Positions 20,480 to 31,873 of a stretch of 64,000 nt of DNA are shown in pieces. Position numbers and translations under genes: made by a program. Position 1 is the stretch's first letter. Each line of letters starts with the position of its first letter. This DNA is from Meandrina meandrites (lineage: Eukaryota; Cnidaria; Anthozoa; Scleractinia; Meandrinidae), in the NCBI GenBank assembly GCA_963693305.1, contig OY855915.1, forward strand, positions 10,077,107 through 10,141,106, written 5' to 3'. Below the pieces are notes generated by a model that was given only the letters and a program-made list of their open reading frames with translations, made no database searches and had not been told where the DNA came from.

Positions 20480-21295
20480 AAGGCCCAGTTCAGACGTCGT
20501 GCTTCTGCCGTGCCGAACTTAATTGCAACAGGTTCGACTGTAGCACGGCACAAACACCAATAGTGACGCAGCTCTCGTAAGCTTGTAATTCTACTGGGCC
20601 TCTAGTTAGCAGCTGCTATTGTTTTTGGGGCTAGGGGCATTGTTCTTGTTGTTTGTTCTATTGTTCTCTCAGCCACTCATGTGAGACCTTACGAGAGCTG
20701 CATGGCGACCCACAAACACGACTCTGATCCAGACGACGTGCCAAATTCAGGACTTACTGAAGTCACGTAACAATTAGTCAGCGTGGATCAAACAAAAATG
20801 GTGCCGTAACTACCCCCGTCAAAATACATTTAATATAAGTTATGAATTTTGTTTGGCACGGCAGAAGCGCGACGTTTGAAATGGAGACGTCTGCACGCAG
20901 GCTAATCACTACCGTGCCAGAGTCGTATAGCACGGCAGAACTTGCCGAACTTAATTTTAAGTTTGATTCAGACGCCGTACTTCTGCCGTGCTTTTGTCGA
21001 ACTTAATTCCTGAATTCAGTTCGGCACGGCACTTTAATAAGATACTCCTAAAACAGTAAAAACTATAGCACAGCCGAATAGCAGGGATTCAAACCTCGCG
21101 CTTCCGCCGTGCCAAATTACGGCGCCATTTTTGTTTGATCGCCACCGACTAATTGTTACGTGACTTCAGTAAATCCTGAATTTGCACGACTCTGGCGCAA
21201 TGTCTGAATCAGAGTCGTGTTTGTGCCGTGCTACAGTCGAACCTGATTGATATTACGTTTGGCATGGCAGAAGCACGACGTCTGAACTGGGCCTT
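20480..21295. mobile_element. Inverted-repeat MITE (aaggcccagttcagacgtcg ends)
   Basis: Terminal inverted repeats begin aaggcccagttcagacgtcg and end with the complement. Several internal copies of tctgccgtgccgaactta-type subrepeats occur in both orientations. A 153-bp second element is nested at 20558. The copy at 52257-52890 lacks the nested element and has the 3' end partly duplicated. No transposase frame. Confidence 0.75.
20558..20710. mobile_element. Nested 153-bp MITE with 9-bp target duplication
   Basis: CACAAACAC is duplicated at 20549-20557 and 20711-20719 and occurs once in the empty paralogous site in copy 2 (about 52325). The element has inverted GCAGCTCTCGTAAG near both ends. 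A 9-bp duplication fits Mutator-like or related superfamilies. The class is tentative. Confidence 0.75.
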
Positions 21296-21773
21296 AGTGA
21301 CTTGAATCTGCTTAGCTAAAATCGGGTTAAAATGCTCATGTCAATTTGATGTTGATCTTTTTTAGTCCATGAGCCAGACCCCAAAAAATTGGGTGGTCGG
21401 TATCATCCGTTCTTTGTGTTTTTTTGAGAAGCACTATTAATATAGAAGGGTTGGAAAATGCCTGATAGCAACCAATCAGAGCTAGTTTCTGTGAATTGTG
21501 AAGATTTTTCTGACCCTTTATTGAAATTGGCGTACTTTATTGAAGACCAAACTGTTCAACTTAAACTGCGCAGAAACATACGTTACGTAGTACATGGCAC
21601 TCAGGTCAATTGATTGTTCCAAAAAATTTACTATAAATCACGTGACAAGTCATGTGACAGCCTCGCGGAATGTAAATAACGTGGCATTGTATACGTATTT
21701 CATACACATAGTTACGTTTTTTATTTTATTATTTATCAATTTTGATATTCCATAGTCCTGATATCTTTGCACT

Positions 21774-21900
21774 GGGACCAGTTGTTCAAAAGGTGCATAA
21801 CGCTATCCAGTGGATAAGTGTTCAGAAAAATTACTGCACTATCCACTTGATAGTGATTTATACCGTGTAAGCGTTATCCATCCTTTGAACAACCGGGACC
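21774..21900. mobile_element. Short palindromic MITE
   Basis: Ends in inverted gggaccagttgttcaaaagg and its imperfect complement, with internal inverted taacgctatcca. It resembles a MITE type common in marine invertebrate genomes. Conserved in copy 2 at 53410-53535, so it predates the duplication. Confidence 0.7.
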
Positions 21901-22209
21901 TGGTTGATGCAGGTTTTCCTTTCCAATTATTCTGACCATACAATTGAAGCTGTTACTATACTACAGCTACTATTGCTACTACATGAACCCGGGACAATAT
22001 GTCTCCCCACACATGAAGTACCATGTCTACGACCCAAGGATCAACCACCAACCGACCTTGTGAGTGAATTGCTCTCACCTACGATACTCCTATTCTGCAT
22101 TCTGCAAAATAGTCGTTAAAATGACCTGAAACATTTATCCATTCCTTGATTACAGCTGTAGCTGTCTGGACAAGTGATATCATATTTCCACTGCCGTCTG
22201 ACTTATGAA

Positions 22210-23290
22210 ATGGCCGCCGCCCTAGACCCAGATGAAGTACTTCGTTCAACGTCTGGAAAAGCAAATTTCCAACGCGTTACACGACTGTTAATAGGTGGAG
22301 GCACTGTACTGTTGAGAGAGAGTTTTGATCAGCTTTGTCCACCAAGTCATCTTTTAACAATGCTAAAAAACCCAGCCACAGAGAAGAAACTCAAAGCAGC
22401 AAAGCTCACCAAGCCACAGTGGGACTGTGTTTACCCTTCCCCTGGGGTGTACGGTAAGTCAGCAGAATTTGATGTTACTCTGCTGTTCAAGCTGCTTAGG
22501 ACAATATGCAGTCTCTCCCCTCCGGTCACGGGCTGGGATGCTCTACCAACAAGTACAAATTACAGTTTAACTGCAGATTTAGCGAGAATTAAATATTACC
22601 GCAACTCAGTATACGGCCATGTGAACCAAAACATGGAGATAACAGACGACGAGTTTCCATTGCTTTGGCAAGAAATCAGCGAAGCCATCGTAAGAGTTGC
22701 TGGACAAATCAGCCTCACAAAGAAAACGGAATGGCAGGGAGCCATTGATAACTTTTTAAAGGATCCCCTCACAGCAGAAGACGAAAGAAATGTAGAGGAA
22801 CTGATGAGCTGGTATAGAAAGGAAATGGAAGTTAAGAAATCTGTGGATGAACTAAAAAGTACCACTCAAAAAGGGGTAGAACGTTTGGAAAAACTAGAGG
22901 TAAAAGGTCGAAGGTTAGTGATGGCAGTCCGAGAAGAATCCCAAAAAATGAAAGCTCATCTGGGAGAACAACTAGACGCCACAACTGGAGAATTCCGGGA
23001 AGGAATGGGACGTTTGGAGACAAGTTTAAAAGAAAAAGGGCAAAACGTAGAGATGGCAGTTCGAGAAGAATCCCAAAAAATGAAAGATCATCTGGGAGAG
23101 CAACTAAACGCCACAACTGAAGTAATCCGAGACGGAATGGGACGTTTGAAGTCAAGGTTAAACGGTGTCCAGGGAGGACTACAAGCCGCAGTTAGAGAGG
23201 AAACACAACACATCAAAGACAAGCTCGAAGAGGTGCATCAATCCATAGCAAATCTCAACTCCCAAGCTGAAAGCTCTCTTTCACCTAGAG
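22210..23290 (+). CDS. Exon 1 of copy 1: HEPN domain and coiled coil
   Basis: Residues 1 to about 170 match the DZIP3/hRUL138-type HEPN fold: the helix containing KPQWDCVYP, a second with DVTLLFKLLRTIC, and the motif helix with RNSVYGH (22600-22620), which keeps the arginine, the following polar residue and the histidine of the HEPN nuclease motif. From about residue 195 a charged coiled coil follows, with three 44-residue repeats starting at 22924, 23056 and 23188 (AVREESQKMK type). The exon ends at CACCTAGAG|GTAAGT (23290), one base into a codon. Confidence 0.85.
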
Positions 23291-26200
23291 GTAAGTTAAT
23301 AAGGCTTTTTTCAAGTCCTTTGCTCCAAACCAGACAGAACTGATTATCAAAAGTGATTACTTAAAGCACTAGCCACCTCGTAACCGTTCTTTAGTATGCA
23401 AAAATTATATCAAGTAAGCTGCTTTTCGAAAGTGGTCAAAGAAACCATGTAATTCTTGTTTTGTTTAGTTCTCCGAGCGCGTTACCAGAGAGCAAGCGAG
23501 TGTATACCCCAGGTGGGAGGGCCATTATCAGAGTAAGGTGTCTTTTCCAACAACAACAACAACAACGCGGCCCTTCTACGGCCAGAGTTCGAACCGGGAT
23601 CTTTCAATCAATTACTAACCAATAGGACGCTACACCTCTCACAGTCCCTCGATTATTTTCCTTTCAATTTCGTACTAGTATATAAGAAGTACCTTTTTAA
23701 GCTCCCAGACCCAGCTGCATTGCAAAGTCGTTGGAACACTAACAAAGCTCTTTTTATTCAATCTGCTGAACTCTCCACCCTTTTCGAAAACAAAGTTGAC
23801 TGAATAGAAAAACAAACAAACAAACAAACCACCAACAGCATTGCTTCCAAGGAGTGGGGGGAGCTGGGAGGAGGTGACGACAAAGATAGTTATACTTTAA
23901 AATAATCACGATATTTCCCAACAGCTCGTGTTCGACTGTGGATTGATTGTGAAACTATCTCAGGACCTGTTCAACACGGAAGATCTTCAGAGATAGTAAT
24001 TACCTCACAGGAACACGAAGCAGGGGTTCAGGGGGCAACAAGAATACCCATCACATCACGTAAGCAAAAGGCAGAGATGACAAGAGGTTTTCCCACAGCA
24101 CAAGAAGTTTTGAACCTGGCTGCGTCAAAATACTTGCAGACAATTGACCCATCTAAACCAGAGGATTTAAATGGCTTTGTGTATTATTTGGAGAAGGTAC
24201 GAAAAGTCCTGATAGTGGACACTCAGTCAGGGAGTTTGATAATCACAGTGGAATGCAGCTCACTGGAGATACTTGAAGGACTGTGGCAAGACTATTGCAA
24301 TGGCTACTTTACAGAAATGGCACAAAAATACCTCGTGACAGAGGAAATTCTGAAGGAGCTTGGCCTCACTGAAGTGAAACTCACAACAACCATTCTGACA
24401 GAGGAGTACAGGGCTTGTCGAAATTGTTTATTACAGTATTCAGGTGAGTTCCAAGGTTTGTTCTATTTACATATCAAGGCTGTTACTCAGACTCAAAAGC
24501 TCAAATCCAACTTAATTTCTAATTCGGCAAACAGCTAATGATCCCGAAAGTTTCGGTGTCACTCGTTAGTTTCTTCCAGAAGGCGTCCCCATCACCGAAT
24601 CTCGCCAGCTATCTTTCTTCTGCCTATCTGTGGTCTTGACATGAGCGACAATCATTTCACCTCCTATTGTCTTTAAAATTTTTGGCTCTTTACATCGAAA
24701 GTTTATAACATGCAAACATTTCTTATTGTTAGTTTATTTGCCGCAAACTATCGGCTCAAGTCTTTTGAATGCCTTTCGTGATTTTAAAAACTTGTTAGGA
24801 GACCGTGACCACTACGTAACACTGACGGATTTTGGAGTCGAAAATTTAATTTTGCTGGTTATCATACCTCGTTTTATAAAACGCCCTCGGGTTTATCAAG
24901 CCTGCTTCATTGCTGCGCTGGCCGTTTACATATTATAGCGGAGCACCATGGGAAAGGAGCCTATCGATGCGAGAAATATTTGGTTATTACGTCAGCGTAC
25001 GCTCGTCCGTACACACTATTGAACTCAAGAACCAGAGATTTTTTGCGCGGCGACGGCAGGCGGAAGGTTTTTTCACTTCCGACCAAAGTTTCCCGCCGAA
25101 ATATTCAGCCGTCTCGACTCGGCGCCGACGTTACTTTGCCTATTTTGACGTTGCCTGTAAAACGCGAGTTTCACCCTGTGTTTTTTTAATATTATTTATC
25201 AAGTTCGTAACGAGGTATGTGGGATCATCGCTAATCCCAAAATTCCATTGATTTTTGATCCCTGATCCCACTAAAATGTCATGATTCCGTGAGGAAAAAA
25301 GTGAACCCACAAAATAAAGGATTACCTCCCCAAACCCCCTGTGATCACTATGATAACGGTTTAACAACTGAATAATTATTTTAAGAAAATACCTTAGTCG
25401 AAAGCTTCCATTAGTCAGAGTTACTAAAAACTTTAATTACCACCGGATTAAACATGTCGAATCAGGGTTCCAAGTAAGAAGCTGTCAGCGCGGAATACAT
25501 GTCAGTAGGCTAAATTAAAAAGCAATAAACAGCCCAAACTCAGGTCAGCTATTAATGTCCATGCAATTTCGCCGCCTATTTTTTCGACAATAGAAAAAAA
25601 TTCAAATGCCATCAAGGGCAGAGTTTCCTCATGGACGTCGCATGTATACAGCTATTTCGAGAAAGGTTGTCGAAAAAACAAACATCAAAAAGCACGCGAC
25701 AAGACCGAAAGGTGGTCTGGGTATTCACTGGAATTTTGCATATTGGCCTGTAGTAAATTTACAAGTTTGCGCTTTTGCATGTGGAAAATTTGTTTTTCCT
25801 CTCAGGGGCCTATATCTGTACTTTTCCTGTCGCATGCCTTTGAGTGAGGAAAATTCTTCTAAACTTCAGAGGGGCTAAACGTACCTTGTTTCTACATATC
25901 TGAAAAGAAAGAATTGCGCTTATTTAGTTGTTATATCTCATTAGTATTCAACACGTGCAGTAGCTCAATACATCTACCCATACTGCCTTTCGGGATTGGC
26001 TTGTGCAGTTTTGTGCTTTTTCCGACAACGTTTCTCGAAATAGCTGTATTCAGATTTCGGCAAGCTTTTGATGGACGGCAAGGCAAAAAGGCACAGCACT
26101 GCCTTTCAACGGACTAGTAAATCAACATGACATAAACGCACATATAGTATTACGTAAATGCCAGCAATGTCATACAGTCGTTTCGATTTGCGTCACAGTA

Positions 26201-27777
26201 AAATTCCAAGGTCCCTAAGTATGAAATCTCGTATTGCAACAGCCAGATCTCCTGAACCCAACCTCGAGGCGAGGTGGCTGGAAAAAAAATTACATACAGA
26301 AAAATCCCGCAAGCAAGACAAAACAAAAACAACGAGTAAAAATACTCAGCAAATCTGCATGCACACCCAAATATTTATTTTATTATTTCTACCAATTTTT
26401 CACTATATTTATCATTGAGCGTGTGTAATCCCATACCGCTTCGTCGTGACTTCTGTTACCAGACATTGCCAGAAAGGAAATTCTCTAAAGTACTGAGCGT
26501 GATTAAACAAAACAAGAAGTTGCCAACAACTTAAAACCGCGCTATTAGAAATTAACTCCATTTTTGAACCCAGCTTTGAGACTTGCCTAAATCTATTTAT
26601 TATTACCATTTCCTCATGTCCTATAAGCATCTCTTAATCATTTCTTTTTTATCTTTTAATTTCTGTAGCAGGCTTGAGCGAAGCGAGTCCGTGCACTCTG
26701 GAAGGACTGGATCAAACTCTTCAGGCTGGTGTAGAAGCAGAGTTGATATTATGCCCCAAAAAAATAAGTAGCAAGCCTGATCTCGAAAATCAGATTAAAG
26801 TTGTCATAGAACCTACGAAAGACGTCACAGATATGAATGTTAGCGCGAAAGAAAATGGTGAATTCAAAGTGAATTTTACACCAAAAGTACCTGGTGCTTA
26901 CAGCGTTGAAGTGAAGATCAATGCCAACAAACTTTCGACTTGTCCTTTTACTATGCAGGTGAAAGAACGTGAACTTGTTGTAGTCGGCGAGTTGGACTTA
27001 AAGTTATTTCAAGGAGATGAGCTTCAAGCGCCATTTGGAATCGCTGTAAATAGGAAAGGAAACATTGCCATAACAGATTACAATGGACACTGCGTGTATA
27101 TATTTGATGAAAAAGGCAACTGTTTAAGAAAAATTGGCAGCCAAGGAGAAAATGCCGGGCAATTTAAGAACCCAAAGGGCATTATATATTTAAATGCTAA
27201 CGAGATTCTGATTGCAGATGCATGGAACAATAGAATACAACACGTAGATGTCCAGACAGGAACCTTTATGAAAGGCTTTGCAGCAAAAGGAGAGTTTTCT
27301 GTCCCGGTTGATGTTTGCTTGGATGAACAACACCGTATTGTTGTAACCGAGTACGTCAATCATAAGATACAGGTGATAACACGGGAAGGGGAAACTATTT
27401 TCACGTTTGGAGACAGCGGCCCACAGAAACTCAACAGTCCTACAAGCTGCATTCCTTACAAAAACATGTTTCTCGTATCTGATGGAGGCAATAACTGCAT
27501 TAAAGTTTATGATGAGTCGGGAACTTTCTTATACAAGTTTGGAACAGAAGGGAATCAAGACGGACAATTTAACAGTCCATGGGGTATGCTTGACAGGTTC
27601 AATTATCTCCTGGTATGTGATGGTGGCAATAACCGAGTTCAGCAGCTTACGTTAGACGGTCGCTTCACAGGCAAAACTGTCACTCATTTACCACATCCTG
27701 TTGGAATAGCAACAGCACTAGATGGACGTATTCTCGTCACTAGCAAAGACGCTAACAAAGTATACATATTAAAGTAG
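22210..27777 (+). CDS. HEPN-coiled coil-TRADD-N-filamin-NHL protein, copy 1 (three exons)
   Basis: Predicted CDS joins 22210-23290, 23925-24443 and 26672-27777 (901 residues), all with GT-AG introns in phase 1. Order: DZIP3-type HEPN domain with an R-x5-H motif (R131, H137), a coiled coil of three 44-residue repeats, a TRADD N-terminal-like domain, one full filamin repeat, and NHL repeats to the C-terminus. The start is the ATG at 22210: purine at -3, G at +4, followed by alanines. The frame is open further upstream to 22174 without another ATG, and a likely acceptor (ttgattacag) ends at 22155, so a 5' untranslated exon probably exists. HEPN domains with this motif are often RNases; TRADD-N mediates TRAF-type binding in vertebrates; NHL propellers bind RNA or protein. 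I infer a cytoplasmic innate-immune sensor or adaptor. Substrate and partners are unknown. AATAAA follows at 28070. Its near-twin is at 53865-59450. Confidence 0.85.
23506..23644 (-). mobile_element. tRNA-derived SINE remnant in intron 1
   Basis: On the minus strand it shows a tRNA-like head with GGTTCGAACTCTGG (B box) and TATTGGTTAGTAATTGATTG. Then comes a tail with the ggacaagacaccttactctg-type block common to marine-invertebrate SINEs. The equivalent introns hold copies at 39247-39373 and 55161-55296, so it inserted before the loci duplicated. An isolated plus-strand relative is at 38301-38430. Confidence 0.65.
23925..24443 (+). CDS. Exon 2 of copy 1: TRADD N-terminal-like domain
   Basis: Acceptor tttcccaacag|CTCG and donor TATTCAG|GTGAGT, phase 1 at both ends, 519 bases. 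After a linker of about 60 residues, the segment from FPTAQEVLNLAASKYL through GSLIITVECSSLEILEGLW to EEYRACRNCLLQ follows the order of secondary structure of the TRADD N-terminal domain (a beta strand LIITVEC, helix LEGLWQDY, helix, strand VKLTTTIL, helix). The assignment is from pattern recognition, not a search. Copy 2 encodes an identical protein segment. A third, broken version is at 39690-40202. Confidence 0.75.
24444..26671 (+). other. Intron 2 of copy 1, no gene inside
   Basis: 2.2 kb between the TRADD-N and filamin-NHL exons. Several 60-110 residue frames occur and are repeated in copy 2 only because the DNA is nearly identical there. A foldback with arms about 25640-25680 and 26012-26055 (cagctatttcgagaaaggtt) marks an inserted element. 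Ends ttctgtagcag|GCTTGAGC. Confidence 0.6.
26672..27777 (+). CDS. Exon 3 of copy 1: filamin repeat and NHL propeller
   Basis: 1,106 bases, last exon. The first ~100 residues form a complete filamin/ABP280 repeat (CTLEGLDQTLQAG ... ENGEFKVNFTPKVPGAYSVE ... CPFTMQVKE). About 265 residues of NHL repeats follow (motifs PFGIAVNRKGNIAITD, NRIQHVD, GGNNRVQQ). Compared with the TRIM gene it lacks four residues (GKRG) in the second blade, and the fifth blade reads MLDRFNYLLV where TRIM has MLVDRYSNLLV. It ends KVYILK-stop. Confidence 0.9.
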
Positions 27778-28069
27778 ATGATTCACCCGCCAGTATGTGT
27801 TGTTTGTACCCATTTATTGACATAACACTATCTTTGACATGAAAGGTATCAATAGCTGATGCATCTCGTTGTATCCTCATTCAAATATCTTGATTTTCAT
27901 CCCTATGTGTACTGAGTCTCTTGTAGATTTTCTATCGCGAGATCAACTGTTTCATCATTCAGTCTAGTAGAAACTTTCCTGAGTCGTAAGTTTCTTGTTT
28001 TCACACAAAAAAAATTTTTCTTATATTTTGAGATTTAAAATTGTGCATTTCTCGTTGTTATGCATTTGC

Positions 28070-28075
28070 AATAAA
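28070..28075 (+). terminator. Candidate polyadenylation signal, copy 1 gene
   Basis: AATAAA 293 bp after the stop, conserved at 59741-59746 in copy 2. Confidence 0.45.
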
Positions 28076-28110
28076 GCAGTTATTTTAAATAATTAGAAAA
28101 CAAAACCAAT

Positions 28111-28368
28111 AGGTCCTTTGCAGAACACGGTCATGCGACCTTGCCAATCATACATTAGGTGATAGTACAACATGGTTGCAAAAAATTGGAAGGAGCTTGA
28201 TGAAATTAGAAAGGTTGTCAATTTTCAGACTGATGATGTTCAAGTCTGAGATTTTATGCTGGTTTGAAAGTTTTAAAAATTTAAAAAGTTTGCATGGATA
28301 AAACTGGTCTTTCCATTTTTAGTAACCATGATTGACAAGGTCACGTGACCATGTTCTGCAAAGGGCCT
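28111..28368. mobile_element. MITE with aggtcctttgcagaacac ends
   Basis: Terminal inverted repeats of about 33 bp (left aggtcctttgcagaacacgg, right complement agaacatggtcacgtgacc). 258 bp, non-coding, conserved in copy 2 at 59777-60033, absent from the TRIM 3' flank. It therefore inserted after the TRIM and HEPN-NHL 3' modules separated but before the 14-kb duplication. Confidence 0.75.
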
Positions 28369-29188
28369 CTTAAGCCTATAAAAACATTCTTTCGGCATAG
28401 CGTAGCTTCAAAGTTATTTGATAGTTTTTATAGGTAATTCTGTCAAATGCCTGAGCCTCCCATGTAATTTTTCGTGTAAACAGTCAGTGAGTTAAATCCA
28501 AAATTGTATATTATTGCCAATGCTGCTAGTTTTTTATATTATACCATTTTATTCGATGTTAGTGTTACTTCTGATTTTTTTCCCAATGTGATTTATTTGT
28601 GCATATTATGTTGTTTTTAGCCTTTGTAAAACAATTGGATTGATTAGTGAAAACGATTTTACAAACTTTAAACAATTTACTGATGAAGTTATGCCAGTAA
28701 TGCTTGCAGATGAATTATTGATTACCGTAATGATTCAATTTAGCGCCCGGGGCGCTTATTTACCTTTGGCACCTCAAGGGAGGGCGCTTTTTCGGGACAG
28801 GGCGCTTAATTTTTTTAGAAACAACTCAATGTTCAAGATAGAACTTAAATAAATATTAAAATTACTAACAATAACAGAAACTGTAACAGTAACAAATTGT
28901 TGAAAGTTCAGTTACCTTTAAAAGAATGGTTAAGTTTAACAGTAAATGATAACAGGTACGGTACGGTGAATGTTCATGAACGTTCAATAGAACATTGAAT
29001 AGAACATTGGTTGCAGACATGCAACCAGGCATTTACTAATTCAGCTTATAACTAACTTACAAAGAAAAAGTGCTACGCAGCTTAAGAAGTTTTTCATCTT
29101 CAAATAACGTTATAGGATGAGTAGCCGTTGCGTTAACTTCGCTGCAGTTTGCCAGCTTTAATGGTCGGTGACCCCAACGTTTTTTTTA
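28369..29188. other. Conserved non-coding 3' flank
   Basis: Homologous to the TRIM 3' flank as far as about 28750, then a gcgcccggggcgcttattt block of repeat character, then nothing recognised. The matching region of copy 2 is 60034-60774. Confidence 0.5.
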
Positions 29189-29640
29189 TGCATCGGTCAA
29201 TTCCAGCAGTGCCCATCACCCTCCCCCCCCCCGGGCAACCGCGGGGCATTTCCTAATATTGCCAGTCCCGAGGGTGGGGCATTTGCGTACCTCGCGTCGA
29301 CCTCCGGGCATTTGACACGTGGTTTCGAAACCGTGGAGTGAGTCGCGTATTCGTGATGAAGGCGTTTATAGGCCAAGACGCGGACTACGTTGCAGATTAG
29401 CTAGTCCATCAAGGACTAGAGAAGCTCATGGATGTTTTTAAAGGTATATTTTCTCAATTTTAGGTATTTTTTCATTGCTAGGAAGCAACAACTTGTATTA
29501 TATTTCTATCACACCTATCAAGAGATTGAAAATAATCAACCCCGGGGCGGGGCATTTGCCCGGTTCCTTCATCCCCACCCCGGGGAATTTGCCAATGTTT
29601 TTTTAAAGAAATGCTAATGCCCCTGGAATTGACTGATGCA
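29189..29640. mobile_element. MITE with tgcatcggtcaattccag ends
   Basis: The left end tgcatcggtcaattccag is inverted at the right end (ctggaattgactgatgca). The inside is rich in ggggcatttgc-type GC blocks and a C run. The copy-2 counterpart is 62342-62825. No coding capacity. Confidence 0.7.
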
Positions 29641-30107
29641 TTAACAGATCACTTTTGTTAACGATTATCTACATTTTGTGAGAAAATGAAAGAAGATCTA
29701 TCAATTAAAAGTTTGATTTTTTTTGTCCCACGCACGGTCGTTCGAATTTCGCTTTTTGGTCTTTTCGTTTTGCCGTGCGGCGGGTTCAAATGCCTCTTCC
29801 AGGGCTAAGTTTTGCAAAAAGGATGGCAACACTAGAAATTATTTACGCAACGGACGCACTTTTTCAAAATATGACCAAGATTGTTTGCTTACATTTACTC
29901 AACATCGATATTTTAAACTACAAACCCTGTAAACCATGCTAAATTACGTGCGCCAATTTTTCAAAATCAGGGTAGTTTTATAGATGCTTTATCTCTGAAA
30001 CAAAGCTGGTGACCCCCAGGTTTTTTGTATTTCTGTCACAAGTTACTCATTATCCGACCTCAGTAAAAATTAAAAAAAAAACTATCGACTAGAAAATTTT
30101 CCCGCGA

Positions 30108-31873
30108 ACGTCCTTACATGTAATTCTAGTTTTATGCGCTTTAAGTGCTTTCTGTCAAGTCTGTCATTCGGTGAAAACGAAAAATTACGGAATAAAAAAA
30201 TTCGAAATAACGTTTCTGAAGCAGAGTTTCTGGAACTAACCTTTATTCTAAATAACTTCGGCAGTCTGTGAGGCTTGTAAACTTACAAACTTTCCGTGCA
30301 GTCCTTTGCTTTCGCGATGAATGACTCAGAACACAATTTGCTAGATTTCATCCTAAAAGTAACTTTAAATCGTTGAATACATTTTCTTCCGTTAACCGTT
30401 TGCCTTTTCCCTTTCCTTTCTTATGACTTTTACAGCATTAAACGAACGTTTGCGTCGGGATCTATTCGTGGATTTTGGTGTGAGTCTGAGTCTGATTGTG
30501 TGATGAAATCTGATTCTCTTTCAAAAAGGAAAAACATCTCGTTTTCGAGATGTTTACCATCAGCAGAGGATTTTAAAGGGATGACGGCTTGGGTAGCGAC
30601 TATATTCTGTATCAGACGAGATTAAAACTATAAACAACTCACTGTAGGTTTTGGCTAAATATGCTGCACAGACTTTGAATACCAGCGGCCGGTTTGGTGC
30701 GGCACAACTAGATTCGTTCTTCAACTGATTTGTGAACAGTCAGATCAGAAATTGGAAACGGCACCAAATAAGAGCTGTGACATGCACAACTAGAGCTCTC
30801 ACTTGAGCTGCAAAACAACGACATGAAGCAAATATTCTGCGTACTTCAAGTTTTTAAATACTAAAAGTTTCCATGTTTTGAATTTATGAAACTCACGGTC
30901 AGTCACATCTACTGTTTGGCAAAATTCTCGACGTCGACATAAAGTTTTCTTTCTCTGGTATCCGGGTTTTCCGGAACTTTAAACTACAGAACGTCCTTAC
31001 ATGTAATTCTAGTTTTATGCGCTTTAAGTGCTTTCTGTCAAGTCTGTCATTCGGTGAAAACGAAAAATTACGGAATAAAAAAATTCGAAATAACGTTTCT
31101 GAAGCAGAGTTTCTGGAACTAACCTTTATTCTAAATAACTTCGGCAGTCTGTGAGGCTTGTAAACTTACAAACTTTCCGTGCAGTCCTTTGCTTTCGCGA
31201 TGAATGACTCAGAACACAATTTGCTAGATTTCATCCTAAAAGTAACTTTAAATCGTTGAATACATTTTCTTCCGTTAACCGTTTGCCTTTTCCCTTTCCT
31301 TTCTTATGACTTTTACAGCATTAAACGAACGTTTGCGTCGGGATCTATTCGTGGATTTTGGTGTGAGTCTGAGTCTGATTGTGTGATGAAATCTGATTCT
31401 CTTTCAAAAAGGAAAAACATCTCGTTTTCGAGATGTTTACCATCAGCAGAGGATTTTAAAGGGATGACGGCTTGGGTAGCGACTATATTCTGTATCAGAC
31501 GAGATTAAAACTATAAACAACTCACTGTAGGTTTTGGCTAAATATGCTGCACAGACTTTGAATACCAGCGGCCGGTTTGGTGCGGCACAACTAGATTCGT
31601 TCTTCAACTGATTTGTGAACAGTCAGATCAGAAATTGGAAACGGCACCAAATAAGAGCTGTGACATGCACAACTAGAGCTCTCACTTGAGCTGCAAAACA
31701 ACGACATGAAGCAAATATTCTGCGTACTTCAAGTTTTTAAATACTAAAAGTTTCCATGTTTTGAATTTATGAAACTCACGGTCAGTCACATCTACTGTTT
31801 GGCAAAATTCTCGACGTCGACATAAAGTTTTCTTTCTCTGGTATCCGGGTTTTCCGGAACTTTAAACTACAGA
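30108..31873 (+). repeat. Perfect 883-bp tandem duplication
   Basis: 30108-30990 and 30991-31873 are direct, adjacent and, as far as I could read, identical. Each unit holds family A followed by family B. The near-complete identity means a very recent event or an assembly duplication. Copy 2 of the 14-kb segment has only one family A and no family B here. Confidence 0.9.

Larger units (their letters stand above)
16574..30415 (+). repeat. ~14-kb segmental duplication, copy 1
   Basis: Aligns collinearly with 49631-63592 in direct orientation about 33 kb away. Coding exons are nearly identical (mostly single substitutions). It starts at tttaagggcagtggtttcac and ends in repeat family A. Differences include three extra segments here (left arm of the 17.5-kb inverted repeat, MITE at 20157, nested MITE at 20558) and one extra segment in copy 2 (60775-62238). 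It contains one complete HEPN-TRADD-N-filamin-NHL gene. Confidence 0.9.

Noticed and set aside
22174..22209. N-terminal extension of the HEPN protein starting at 22174
   Set aside because: The first codon is GTG and no ATG precedes 22210; the ATG at 22210 has a strong context.
23570..23645. Functional tRNA gene in the HEPN gene intron
   Set aside because: The B-box-like part is good but the cloverleaf is not complete; it matches a SINE body shared by several introns.
24910..25251. 113-residue frame in intron 2, repeated in copy 2
   Set aside because: Repetition only reflects the recent segmental duplication; overlapping frames on both strands and no domain.
25606..25878. 90-residue frame in intron 2
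   Set aside because: Lies across a foldback arm and has no recognisable domain; conservation is explained by the duplication.
28691..28720. ctgatga string as a second hammerhead core
   Set aside because: No GAAA at a suitable distance and no flanking stems; the same applies to ctgatga-like strings near 11210 and 35650.
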